DNA from: Anaerolineae bacterium
GTDB taxonomy: Bacteria > Chloroflexota > Anaerolineae > Aggregatilineales > Phototrophicaceae
DNA length: 64,000 bases
Assembly: GCA_022822305.1 (NCBI GenBank)
Contig: JAJEBY010000003.1
Location: forward strand, 434,001 to 498,000
Direction: 5' to 3'
This document shows, one piece after another, positions 42,329-50,931 of this stretch (the first letter of the stretch is position 1; every line of letters begins with the position of its first letter). The notes under the pieces are model-generated. The model was not told the DNA's origin. It saw only the letters and a list, made by a program, of their open reading frames with translations, and ran no database searches. A program made the position numbers and the translations under genes.

Positions 42329-43477
42329 ATGAACCCACTCCACGCCACCCGAATCCTCGACCTCACCCGCCTGCTGCCCGGCGCGGTTTGCACCATGCTC
42401 CTCCACGACCTGGGCGCGGAGATCATCAAGGTCGAAGACCCGCAGAACGGCGACTACGCGCGCTGGCTGCCGCCGCTGATCGACGGGATGGGCGTCTTCT
42501 TCCGCAGCAGCAATCGCGGCAAACGCAGCGTCGTGCTCGACCTCAAGCATGCAGCCGGACAAACCGCGCTGCATCGCCTGGTCGAGAGCGCCGATGTCCT
42601 GATCGAGGGCTTCCGGCCGGGCGTGACCGCGCGGCTGGCGGCCGATTACGAGACGCTGCGCGCCATCAATCCGCGGCTGGTTTACTGTTCGCTATCGGGT
42701 TGGGGACAGAGCGGACCGCGGGCATCGGTCAGCGGGCACGACATTAACTACATCGCGGGCAACGGCGTGCTGGGCGCGGAGCAGAATCCGCAGACACCGG
42801 CGGCGCAGGCAGCCGATGTGGCGGGATCGTATGTCGCGGTCATGGGCATTCTGGCGGCGCTGCTAGAGCGCGAGCGCAGCGGCGAGGGCGCCTGTGTTGA
42901 TGTGTCGCTGGCGGAAGCCGCCATGCCTTTCGCGATGGCAAGCTGGGTGGATGCGATGGCGCCCGCGAGCGATGGTCCCTTCTTGAGCTTGCGCGGAGAA
43001 AGCGCCTGCTACCGGGTCTATTGGACTTCTGATAATCAGCCGATTGCCCTCGGCGCCATCGAGCGAAAATTCTGGACGAACTTCTGTGCGGCTACAAGCA
43101 AGCCGGAATGGATCGAAAGGCAGGCGCTGCGGGAGGCGCAGCCGGGCTTGATTGACGAGGTGGCTGCGCTGTTCATGACCAAAACCGCGGCTGAATGGGC
43201 TGAATTGCTTGACGACGCCGATTGCTGTTTCTCACGCGTCGTCCCGCCTGAGCAGCTTCTTGACGATCCGCAAATGCGAGCGCGCAACATGGTTGGCATG
43301 ACGGAGGCCGGCGTGCCCTGGATGCGCAGTCCGATTCGCTTGGCTGACGATTCCGTGGACTTGGGTTCGGCGCCAGATTACGGCGAGCACACGCGCGAGG
43401 TGTTGCTGGAAGTCGGCTACAGCGCCGACGAAATCGAGCGGCTGGCGTCCGATGGCGTCATTCGTCAAGGGCCTTGA
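42329..43477 (+). CDS. CaiB/BaiF family (class III) CoA-transferase
   Basis: A 382-residue protein with the family's opening (R-I-L-D-L-T-R-L-L-P-G-A-V-C-T-M-L-L-H-D-L-G-A-E-I-I-K-V-E), R-G-K-R-S-V-V-L-D-L and G-W-G-Q-S-G-P. Catalytic Asp138 lies in SGHDINYIAG. It transfers CoA between acyl-CoA and a free acid via an aspartyl-CoA anhydride; substrates unknown. Solitary, with no acyl-CoA dehydrogenase or lyase next to it. Its 3' end overlaps the convergent helicase gene by 20 bases. Confidence 0.93.
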   Translation: MNPLHATRILDLTRLLPGAVCTMLLHDLGAEIIKVEDPQNGDYARWLPPLIDGMGVFFRSSNRGKRSVVLDLKHAAGQTALHRLVESADVLIEGFRPGVTARLAADYETLRAINPRLVYCSLSGWGQSGPRASVSGHDINYIAGNGVLGAEQNPQTPAAQAADVAGSYVAVMGILAALLERERSGEGACVDVSLAEAAMPFAMASWVDAMAPASDGPFLSLRGESACYRVYWTSDNQPIALGAIERKFWTNFCAATSKPEWIERQALREAQPGLIDEVAALFMTKTAAEWAELLDDADCCFSRVVPPEQLLDDPQMRARNMVGMTEAGVPWMRSPIRLADDSVDLGSAPDYGEHTREVLLEVGYSADEIERLASDGVIRQGP

Positions 43478-45737
43478 ATCCCTCCGCGTCGGCGAAGATC
43501 TTCTTAAGGCCGTGGTCATCGAATAGCACGCTGACGATGACCCCGCCGCTTTCCACGCCGATGATCTTGCCGGCGCCAAATTCGGGATGTGATACGCGCG
43601 CGCCAACTTTGAATCCGGATTCATTTGAGACGGCTGCGCCGCCCGGGAAGGGGATGATTTTGCTGCGGATCTTGCTGCTGGATGGACTGACGGACTTCGA
43701 GCGCAGATCGCTCTCGAGGCGACTGGGCGAAGTCGAGACGCGATCCCAGCGCGTCTGTGCTTCGTAGCTCTGGCCGCGGCGCAGGCTGGCGAGCGTAGTG
43801 GGCGATCCGTCAAGCAGGTGGACGGGCAGATCAGCAAGAAATTCCGAGGGGCTGTTGGTCGTGCCGCCACCGCCATTGTAGAGCGCGCGCCGGAAAGCGT
43901 AACTCAGGTATACCTTCTGCTTGGCGCGGGTGACGCCGACATAGAAGAGCCGGCGTTCTTCTTCGACGCCATCGACCTCCTCGTAAGATCGAAAATGCGG
44001 CAGGATGCCGGTCTCCAGGCCGGTGATGAATACCACCGGAAACTCCAGGCCCTTGGCCGAGTGCAGCGTCAGCAAGGTGACGGCATCGGCATCGTCTTTC
44101 AAGCTGTCGACATCGGCGACCAGCGATTGCTCGGCGAGGAATTCATGCAGCGGCTGTTCGTATTCGACGGCGTATTGCAGCAGCCCGCGCAATTCGCGCA
44201 CATTATCGGCGCGCTCGGTCGCTTCTTCGGGAAACTTGCTGATGTCATCGAGATGGAGATAATAGCGCGTGCGCGCCGTGATATCGTCGAACATCCCCAG
44301 CAAGTCGCCCACCTGGGCCAACTCTTGCCAGCTGGAAAGCAGCTCGGCGAAGGCGATAAAGCGCTTGCGAGCGCCCGTCGTCAGCGGCAGGGGACCATCG
44401 TCGTAGAGGCGATTCAAGCCGTCGCCGATTGACAAGCCGGCGCTGCTGATCCAGTCCAGAAAGGCGGCCAGCGACTTTTTGCCGATGCCCCGAGTCGGCA
44501 CATTGATGATGCGCTCGAAGCTGACGCGATCGTCCGTATTATGGATCAAGCGCAAGTAGGCCAGCATGTCTTTGACCTCGCGCCGTTTGTAAAAGCCGAC
44601 GCCGCCAACCAGCACATACGGAACCCCGTTGTTGACGAAGGCCTGCTCCATCGCCCGCGACTGGGCGTTGGTGCGATACATCACGGCGAAATCGCGGTAA
44701 TCGAAACCGTCGCCATGGCGCAGCTGCTGAATTTGCTCCAGCACGTATTCGGCTTCATAGCGCTCGTCATAAGCTTCAAAGACCTTGGCGCGTTCGCCCC
44801 GGCCCAGCTCAGTATGCAAGGCTTTGGGCGTGCGATTGCGATTGGAATCGATAACCGCGCGAGCCACATCGAGAATATGCTGGGTGCTGCGATAGTTTTG
44901 CTCCAGCAAGATTACCGCCGGATCACGGTAACTGTCGCGGAAGCGCAGGACATTGCGATAGTCGGCGCCGCGAAAGGCGTAAATCGCCTGGTCTTCATCG
45001 CCGACGACGAAGACGTTGTCCTGGGGCGCCGCCAGCAGTTTGACGAGTTCGTATTGCACCTTGTTGGTATCTTGAAATTCATCAACCAGCACTTGCGCAA
45101 AACGATTCTGATAAGCTTCGCGCAGTCGATCATTTTCTTTCAGCAGCAAAACCATGTTGAGCAGCAAATCGTCGAAATCCATGGCGTTGGCGTCTAGCAG
45201 GGCATGTTGATAAGCGCCGTAGACTTGCTTCACGATTTCGCCGAAATAATCCAGCGACTGGAATTGCGCGGGCAGGATCATCTCGTTTTTGGCAGCGGAA
45301 ATCTTGGCCAGGATGGCGCGGGGATTGTAGCGTTTGGGATCGATATCGAGGCGCTTGACCACCTGTTTGATCAGCGCTTGCTGATCGTCGCTGTCATAGA
45401 TGACATATTCGCGTCGATAGCCGAGCAGTTCCGCTTCCCGGCGCAGGAAGCGCGCGCAGGCGGAGTGAAAGGTGCCGATTTGCAGGCCGCGCATGCGATC
45501 GCCCAGCAGCGCTTCGACGCGACCGCGCATTTCACCGGCCGCCTTGTTGGTGAATGTGACCGCCATGATGCGATGATGGGGTACCTGATGCTCGCGGATC
45601 AGCCAGGCGATGCGCCGCGTAAGCACGCTGGTTTTGCCGCTGCCCGGGCCAGCCAATACCAAGACCGGACCATCGCCGGCGGTGATGGCGGCGGCTTGCT
45701 GCGGGTTCATGCCTTCGGTGAGGGGGTGCTGCCCCAT
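43458..45737 (-). CDS. pcrA: UvrD/PcrA-type superfamily 1 DNA helicase
   Basis: A 759-residue SF1A helicase. Q-motif L-T-E-G-M-N-P-Q-Q-A-A-A-I (6-18), Walker A AGPGSGKT (29-36), motif II V-D-E-F-Q-D-T-N, motif III V-G-D-E-D-Q-A-I-Y-A-F-R-G-A-D, motif IV L-E-Q-N-Y-R-S-T, motif V T-L-H-S-A-K-G-L-E-F and motif VI R-R-L-F-Y-V-G-V-T-R-A-K. The C-terminal ~60 residues (R-V-S-H-P-E-F-G-A-G-K-I-I-G-V) are the Tudor-like RNA polymerase-interacting domain of PcrA. It unwinds DNA 3'-5' in repair and conflict resolution. ATG start; TAGGAT 6 bases before it could be a -10 or a weak SD. Confidence 0.95.
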   Translation of the reverse strand: MGQHPLTEGMNPQQAAAITAGDGPVLVLAGPGSGKTSVLTRRIAWLIREHQVPHHRIMAVTFTNKAAGEMRGRVEALLGDRMRGLQIGTFHSACARFLRREAELLGYRREYVIYDSDDQQALIKQVVKRLDIDPKRYNPRAILAKISAAKNEMILPAQFQSLDYFGEIVKQVYGAYQHALLDANAMDFDDLLLNMVLLLKENDRLREAYQNRFAQVLVDEFQDTNKVQYELVKLLAAPQDNVFVVGDEDQAIYAFRGADYRNVLRFRDSYRDPAVILLEQNYRSTQHILDVARAVIDSNRNRTPKALHTELGRGERAKVFEAYDERYEAEYVLEQIQQLRHGDGFDYRDFAVMYRTNAQSRAMEQAFVNNGVPYVLVGGVGFYKRREVKDMLAYLRLIHNTDDRVSFERIINVPTRGIGKKSLAAFLDWISSAGLSIGDGLNRLYDDGPLPLTTGARKRFIAFAELLSSWQELAQVGDLLGMFDDITARTRYYLHLDDISKFPEEATERADNVRELRGLLQYAVEYEQPLHEFLAEQSLVADVDSLKDDADAVTLLTLHSAKGLEFPVVFITGLETGILPHFRSYEEVDGVEEERRLFYVGVTRAKQKVYLSYAFRRALYNGGGGTTNSPSEFLADLPVHLLDGSPTTLASLRRGQSYEAQTRWDRVSTSPSRLESDLRSKSVSPSSSKIRSKIIPFPGGAAVSNESGFKVGARVSHPEFGAGKIIGVESGGVIVSVLFDDHGLKKIFADAEGFKALDE

Positions 45738-46103
45738 GCGGCGATCCTATTTTGGAGGTTTCCACAACAGCTATTCTAACGGAAAATCTGAATCGGACAG
45801 AGATTCATCCGACGGCGGGAGCGGAAAACTCTGCTGAAATAAGCCGGATGGTGAATACCGCTTGGTATATTCACCACCGAGAACACAGAAGAAGGTCAAA
45901 TGACGTAATGCAAAAGCTGAATGGACATTGTAGGGGCGTCTCGCTGAGACGCCCTCATTCCCAGCCACGTTTTTGGGCGTTTCGGCGAAACGCCCCTACA
46001 GGTCTGTATTTGCATGACTAACTTGGTGTTAATGAGGGCACAGAGTTTTTCATTCGCTAAGCGAAGTTAGCGTACGGTCGGACGTACTCTATTGTTTTGC
46101 CGC
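45738..46103. other. Intergenic region with repeat copy 2 and repeat debris
   Basis: 366 bases between pcrA and the end of the PBP gene. Near 45865-45900 is a TTCACCACCGAGAACACAG-type stretch, a form common in intergenic repeats of uncultured bacteria; the plus frame reads H-H-R-E-H-R-R-R. The double-hairpin repeat follows at 45929-46000, then AGGGCACAGAG at 46034-46044 as after copy 1. No gene. Confidence 0.6.
45929..46000 (+). repeat. Double-hairpin dispersed repeat, copy 2
   Basis: 72 bases with the same 10-base inverted ends as copy 1 (TGTAGGGGCG 45929-45938; CGCCCCTACA 45991-46000). It has two strong hairpins: GGGCGTCTC/GAGACGCCC (45934-45954, loop GCT) and GGGCGTTTC/GAAACGCCC (45975-45995, loop GGC). 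Copy 1 has only one of these arms intact. The base changes are compensatory in the first arm, which argues for a folded RNA or DNA form. Confidence 0.85.
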
Positions 46104-49100
46104 TTAGGGCGTCGGCGTACCCAGCGGAATGGCGACGATAGTTGGGCCGAAGACAGCTTCGTCGGCGTCAGGCGTTTCGGTCTCGACGGGAACCTGCGCC
46201 GGCGGCGGCACATCGATCGTGAGACGAATGTCGTCGTTGATGAAGCCGCCGCTGGTTGAGCGCGCCGCCAGCCGCAAGATAACATCGCCCTTGGGCGCCT
46301 GACCCGCCGCCGGATCCCAGACGCCGAGAACCGTGCCGTAATTCGGCATCTCCACCAGCGAGGCGCTGATCGGCAGGAAATTCTCCGGATCGGCGGCCAG
46401 CGCATATTGCAATTCGTAGCGGTCGAAATCGGGCGCTTGCACTTGACCGCGGATTTCTACCGTTCCCCGCACCACGGCGCCATCGTTGGGCGCGCTGATA
46501 TGAATCAGCGGCAGCGCCTGTCCCTGGGCGCAGGAGGCTTGCGGCATGGGCTTGACCGGCAGATCAATGCCCAGTCGCAGCGCGAAGACCAGTCCCTCTT
46601 CCGAGCCGTTCAGCCAGTCGATGCCCGCGGCGTCTTCCACCGTGACGAAGGTCTTTTCGATGATGTTGCCATTGCAGAATTCGTTGGCGCGCAGGCCAGT
46701 CCAGCTATCCACCGCGAGCCGTTGGATGTAACTCTGGTCGGGCGGCGGCGGATACTGTTCGTGAATGAAGAGACCCGTGCTGGGATCGGGACAGCCGGGG
46801 AAGTTGAGCGTGCCCGTCGCTCGGCAGATTTCGCGCGCCACCACGCCGCCGGGATTGACGAAGGGCTGCGGCTCGTCTCCCAGCGCGGCGGCGGTCATCA
46901 CCGCGTTCCACAAGGGCGCGGCGCTCTCCAGGCCGCCGGTATTGTAGGTGGGCGCGTTATCGGTGGTGCCCAGCCAGACACCGACTACAGCATTGCTGGT
47001 GAAACCCATCGTCCAGAGGTCGCGAGCGCCATTGGATGTGCCGGTCTTGGCGGCCACGACGTTCTGCGCCGGGATGCCGATATGCTCCAGAGTCAGTTGC
47101 GAGCGCGGCCGAATGCTGGGGAAGCGCGCATTGTCATCGCTGAGGACATTCTGCATCAAGTAGGCCAGCGCCGGTGAAATGACTTGTCGCGCCCCCGGAC
47201 GCTCGCGCTCGATTTCGACTTCCCCGCCATCGCGCATTTCAGTGACGCGCTCAATGGCATAGAGCGGGACCAGCTTGCCGCCGCTGGCGAAGACGCCGTA
47301 AGCGCCCATCATGTCGAAAAGCGTGACTTCGTTGGCGCCCAGCGCGCTGGAGATGGTGACCAGCGAATCTTGCGGAAACACCAGGCCGAAGCGGGCAGCC
47401 ATGTCACTGAAGCGGATATTGTCGACATATTCGAAGACTTTGACCGCGGCGACATTGTAGCTGTTTTGCAGCGCCTGGCGCAGCGACACAGGCCCATGGA
47501 ACTTGCCGTCAAAATTGACCGGTTCATAGATGCCGGCGACACCCATATCATAGCTGGCCGGCACATCCCAGACGATGGAGGCCGGCGTGAGATAATTGCC
47601 CTGCTCTGCTTCAAAGGCGGCAGCATAGACGATTGGCTTCATGGCCGAGCCGGGTTGCTGCCAGGTTAAGGCATGGTTCACTTGACCGGCCAATTGATCG
47701 TCAAAATCATGGCTGCCGACCATGGCGCGGATGGCGCCGGTCGCCGGATCGGTGATCATCACGGCGCCGGTATTGACGCCTGTGGCCGCGGCCACCAGAC
47801 TGCCCACCTGCTGGCTCAACGAGCGCTGGGCGACATCCTGCAGGGTCGGATCGAGCGTGGTGTAGATGTTCAAGCCGCGCTTGAATAGCGCCTCCGCGCC
47901 GAATTCCTCCTCGACCAGCGCGCGCGCATAATTGGCGAAGTGCGGGTAGCGGAATCGCACGGTCAACGGTGAAAACGCAGTTGTCTCGATTTCGGCGATC
48001 TGCACGATGGCGGCGCCGCCGATGATCCGACCGGCTTCGTCCGCGCGCGCCAGAATCTGCGGACTGCCATCCATGTCAACTTCGCCGCCGTTCAAAATGC
48101 AGAAGGGACCGCGCTCAATCCAATCGGCGTGCTGGAATTGCAGGCAGCCGACATCGAGCATTTTGCCCATGGTGGCGCGCATGCCGCGAATGGCGTTTTC
48201 GCGATTGCCCACGGGATCGAATTGCACGGGCGACGGCACGATGCTCGCCAGCAGCGCGGATTCAGCATAGTTCAGTTCGGCCGCGCTGTGATCGAAGTAG
48301 AATTGCGCGGCCGCCTCGACTCCGTAATTCTGATTGGCGAAGAAGATCTCGTTGAGATAGAGCTCGAGGATGAAGTTCTTGTCGTATTGATTGGCGATTT
48401 CGAGCGCGACCAGGATTTCATTGATCTTGCGCTCGACGGTGACATCCCGATCGCGCAGAACCAGATTGCGGGCGATCTGCTGAGTGATGGTGCTGGCGCC
48501 GGATTCGATGCCGCCGCCGCTCAGATTCTGCAGGAAGGCGCGCACAATGGCGATGGGATCAAAACCCGGATCCTCGAAATAGCGTTCGTTTTCCTGAGAG
48601 ACGATGGCATGAATCATGTAAGGACTGATGCGCTCGAGCGGGACATTGGTGCGGGCGCCGGTTTCGCGACTGTTGATGGCGGCGATCAATCCGCCATTGG
48701 CGTCAAAAATGCGCGCGGTCTGATGTTCCGGCGTGTAATTGGCCAATCCGGCGATGGCCGTTTGAAAGGGCTCCACCGTATCGCGATACCAGAACAAGAT
48801 GCCGCCCGCGGAAACGATCGCGCCGACCAGAGCGACCATCAAGATCGCCACAACCGCCATCATCAGTCTACGCCGGTTGCGCGCGCGCCGCGATGCCAGC
48901 AGCTCCCGCACGATCGGCGATGGCTCCAAATCGTAATCGTGATCCGCATCAAAGGCGCGCGGGATAACGTCGCCGCCATCGACCTTGACTTTGGATTTCC
49001 GCGTAACCGCTTCCTGCGAATCGGAGGGCACGGTCCGCTGCTGATGGGGCAGTTCGCTGGAGAAGGCCGCCGTGCTGGGAATGGTATAGAGCTCATCTTT

Positions 49101-49751
49101 GGTGGGCGGCATCCTGCCGACCTCGACGCCCATCTGGTCGACGACCGGTTCAGCCTCCGTCTCATCAGTATCGGCTCGATAAGCCGGCGGCAGGTCGTAG
49201 ACGGTTTCGGTGCGTGCGCCGCTCTCGGCGCTCGGCCGCAGCTTGGCCAGCTGATCGCGCACGCGTTCCCATTCTCGCAGCGCCGCCGGATAGTCCTCGA
49301 GCCACTGATTGCTCTCGGGATCGTGTCGATACCACTGCTCGTTTTCGGCATCGATCATCCACCAACTGCCCGCTTCGTCCTGCACCATGCCCTCATAAAG
49401 CAGGCGCTGATATTCCTCGAAACTAATTTCTTCGTTATTGAGCATGTCGCTGTAAGTGGCCGCCTGGTTGCCCATCTTGATGAAGCGTTCGGCCACCTCT
49501 CGCAGGCGCGGGTCAAGCTGCGGGCGCATCGGCGGGAGGGTCTCGGGCGCCCGAACCGGCTCGCTATCTTCGGGCGGCGCGGGCGCTTCCTGCGCTTCGT
49601 TCAAGAAGTCTTCCGGCGGGGCCAGCGGTTCCGCTTGCGCATCCGCATCCAGCATGGCGCCCAACATCTCTTCGGGCGCGGGCGTTTTGGGCGGGCTGGG
49701 CTTTTCTGGTTCGTCCTCGTCCAGCGGACGTATGACGAAATCGTCAGGCAT
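46104..49751 (-). CDS. Class A penicillin-binding protein (GT51 transglycosylase + transpeptidase) with long cytoplasmic N-terminus
   Basis: A 1215-residue bifunctional cell-wall synthase. Residues 1-~295 are cytoplasmic: Pro/Glu-rich, then a compact Trp/Tyr-rich element (~100-165; E-Y-Q-R-L-L-Y-E, S-W-W-M-I-D, W-Y-R-H-D). One membrane segment at ~298-322. GT51 ~345-530: catalytic Glu387 in VSQENERYFEDPG (the usual E-D is E-N, and the usual His is Asp) and GASTITQQIARN. Transpeptidase ~625-910: Ser702-x2-Lys705 (GSAMKP), S-Y-N 764-766, KTGT 902-905. A C-terminal Ig-like domain (~1080-1190) follows. Polymerises and cross-links peptidoglycan. A TATAAT lies ~50 bases before the ATG; no SD. Confidence 0.93.
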   Translation of the reverse strand: MPDDFVIRPLDEDEPEKPSPPKTPAPEEMLGAMLDADAQAEPLAPPEDFLNEAQEAPAPPEDSEPVRAPETLPPMRPQLDPRLREVAERFIKMGNQAATYSDMLNNEEISFEEYQRLLYEGMVQDEAGSWWMIDAENEQWYRHDPESNQWLEDYPAALREWERVRDQLAKLRPSAESGARTETVYDLPPAYRADTDETEAEPVVDQMGVEVGRMPPTKDELYTIPSTAAFSSELPHQQRTVPSDSQEAVTRKSKVKVDGGDVIPRAFDADHDYDLEPSPIVRELLASRRARNRRRLMMAVVAILMVALVGAIVSAGGILFWYRDTVEPFQTAIAGLANYTPEHQTARIFDANGGLIAAINSRETGARTNVPLERISPYMIHAIVSQENERYFEDPGFDPIAIVRAFLQNLSGGGIESGASTITQQIARNLVLRDRDVTVERKINEILVALEIANQYDKNFILELYLNEIFFANQNYGVEAAAQFYFDHSAAELNYAESALLASIVPSPVQFDPVGNRENAIRGMRATMGKMLDVGCLQFQHADWIERGPFCILNGGEVDMDGSPQILARADEAGRIIGGAAIVQIAEIETTAFSPLTVRFRYPHFANYARALVEEEFGAEALFKRGLNIYTTLDPTLQDVAQRSLSQQVGSLVAAATGVNTGAVMITDPATGAIRAMVGSHDFDDQLAGQVNHALTWQQPGSAMKPIVYAAAFEAEQGNYLTPASIVWDVPASYDMGVAGIYEPVNFDGKFHGPVSLRQALQNSYNVAAVKVFEYVDNIRFSDMAARFGLVFPQDSLVTISSALGANEVTLFDMMGAYGVFASGGKLVPLYAIERVTEMRDGGEVEIERERPGARQVISPALAYLMQNVLSDDNARFPSIRPRSQLTLEHIGIPAQNVVAAKTGTSNGARDLWTMGFTSNAVVGVWLGTTDNAPTYNTGGLESAAPLWNAVMTAAALGDEPQPFVNPGGVVAREICRATGTLNFPGCPDPSTGLFIHEQYPPPPDQSYIQRLAVDSWTGLRANEFCNGNIIEKTFVTVEDAAGIDWLNGSEEGLVFALRLGIDLPVKPMPQASCAQGQALPLIHISAPNDGAVVRGTVEIRGQVQAPDFDRYELQYALAADPENFLPISASLVEMPNYGTVLGVWDPAAGQAPKGDVILRLAARSTSGGFINDDIRLTIDVPPPAQVPVETETPDADEAVFGPTIVAIPLGTPTP

Positions 49752-49882
49752 GGGAGGATTCCCGGTCGGTGACGGTCAGGTCGCGATTCATTATACAGGC
49801 GATTGAAGTGCGTGGGAAATTAGGGCGCGATTGACCCATTTGCGGAATGTCCGCGCTAACGCAACTAGAAATAACGAATCTC

Positions 49883-49911
49883 AGATCAGATGAAAACGAG
49901 ACATCTGATCT
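49883..49911. terminator. Strong hairpin between the PBP gene and the small paralogue gene
   Basis: A perfect 10-base stem, AGATCAGATG (49883-49892) and CATCTGATCT (49902-49911), with a 9-base loop. It lies 46 bases past the stop of the 49957-50274 gene (minus strand), where a terminator is expected, but has no T-run after it, so the role is open. Confidence 0.4.
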
Positions 49912-49956
49912 CTCGCACGCGTGCCTTAAACGCAAACTGGCAGCAGCAGTAAGCGC

Positions 49957-50274
49957 CTACGCCGCAGCGGCGTTTTCTTCTTCGACCAGCTGGTGCGAAT
50001 GGTTGGCCAGGTAGCGGTAGATATAGGGATTGCCCAGCACCGCCATATCAGCGACGACATCATCGCGGCGGATGGTGAAGTGGAAGATCTCGATGCAGCG
50101 CATGCCCGCGAACCAGTGACGGCGCCGCTTGACGACCTCGTCAATCTCCCAGCCGCGGGCGATGGCGGTCAAGAGGTTGTCGCTGCCGGCGTAGTGTTCC
50201 GAGGAATAACTCCAGTGTTGCGAGGTGATATCCTGATAGTGGATACGCGCATCTTGCTGGTTGTCCTGCGCCAT
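49957..50274 (-). CDS. Small protein of unknown function, paralogue of the gene at 50431-50775
   Basis: A 105-residue soluble protein. Its core L-L-T-A-I-A-R-G-W-E-I-D...C-I-E-I-F-H-F-T-I-R-R-D-D-V-V-A-D-M-A-V-L-G-N-P-Y-I-Y-R-Y-L matches the neighbour's L-L-S-A-I-R-S-G-W-K-V-A...C-T-I-Y-D-F-A-L-Q-R-G-A-Q-L-M-I-M-P-V-L-S-N-P-F-V-E-R-F-L, so both share a helix, a beta hairpin and an N-P-[YF]-[IV]-x-R-[YF]-L helix. Unlike the neighbour it ends in an acid/Ala tail. TATAAT near 50316 (minus strand) suggests its own promoter. I do not recognise the family. Confidence 0.65.
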   Translation of the reverse strand: MAQDNQQDARIHYQDITSQHWSYSSEHYAGSDNLLTAIARGWEIDEVVKRRRHWFAGMRCIEIFHFTIRRDDVVADMAVLGNPYIYRYLANHSHQLVEEENAAAA

Positions 50275-50430
50275 TCAGATCATCCCTTCGCGGCGAATAG
50301 TAATACGGCAGATTATATGACAAGCGCCCCTCAGCGGCAACAGTCTTTGAACGCGTAAACAGCGCCGCAAACATCCGCTCGACGGCAACGGCAGGTACTG
50401 GCAAGCACGACATGCGATGAAGCGTGAAAA

Positions 50431-50775
50431 CTAATGCGGCAGGACAATATGGTCCGGGGTGTTGTCAAAGTGTATGCGGATCTGATTATTAATGAGGAAG
50501 CGTTCCACAAAGGGATTGCTCAAAACGGGCATGATCATCAACTGGGCGCCACGCTGCAAAGCAAAATCATAGATGGTGCAGGGTCGAACGCCGCTCTTCC
50601 AGACTTGCCGGGCGCTGACGCTGGGCAACGCCACTTTCCAACCGCTGCGGATGGCGCTGAGCAATTGACTGGCGGCGGCGTACGGCTCCGACTCGGGACA
50701 CCAATACTGATTCTGTTCAGTGAACTTTTCATGTGTGTAATTGCTGTAATCCAGTTCCATGATCGCTTGCCTCAA
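50431..50775 (-). CDS. Small protein of unknown function, paralogue of the gene at 49957-50274
   Basis: A 114-residue protein. The variable N-terminus (Y-S-N-Y-T-H-E-K-F-T-E-Q-N-Q-Y-W) is like the neighbour's Y-Q-D-I-T-S-Q-H-W-S-Y. The shared core is S-Q-L-L-S-A-I-R-S-G-W-K-V, V-R-P-C-T-I-Y-D-F-A-L and V-L-S-N-P-F-V-E-R-F-L-I-N-N. It is preceded by a clear regulatory region: TATAAT (-10) overlapping a 16-base palindrome (50841-50856). The 155-base gap to its paralogue and a separate -10 suggest two transcripts. Function unknown; the tight pairing and the operator suggest a regulated accessory function. Confidence 0.65.
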   Translation of the reverse strand: MRQAIMELDYSNYTHEKFTEQNQYWCPESEPYAAASQLLSAIRSGWKVALPSVSARQVWKSGVRPCTIYDFALQRGAQLMIMPVLSNPFVERFLINNQIRIHFDNTPDHIVLPH

Positions 50776-50836
50776 TAGATGCAGATCTATGCCTGGACGC
50801 GCCTGAAATGTGCGCCATCTACACTCCTATACTCTC

Positions 50837-50865
50837 ATTATAATCGAGAACGATTACTCGCAAGT
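50837..50865 (-). promoter_or_regulatory. Promoter with palindromic operator of the small paralogue gene
   Basis: TATAAT on the minus strand (50842-50837) is the -10. The perfect palindrome TAATCG-AGAA-CGATTA (50841-50856) fills the spacer to a possible -35 (ACTTGC, 50865-50860). A repressor bound here would block transcription. TTTAGGCTTAAA at 50869-50880 resembles the metal-operon box TTAGGCTAA. Confidence 0.5.
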
Positions 50866-50931
50866 TAATTTAGGCTTAAATCGAGGCAACAATTTGATTC
50901 ACTTCACAATCATCGCGCCGAGATAACGGCA

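Noticed and set aside
45752-46021. 89-codon plus-strand frame between pcrA and the PBP gene
   Set aside because: Encoded by the repeat debris and the double-hairpin element; not a gene.
48129-49772. 547-codon plus-strand frame opposite the PBP gene
   Set aside because: It is the antisense shadow of a gene with full PBP motifs; its composition is Arg/Gly/His-rich with no recognisable domain.
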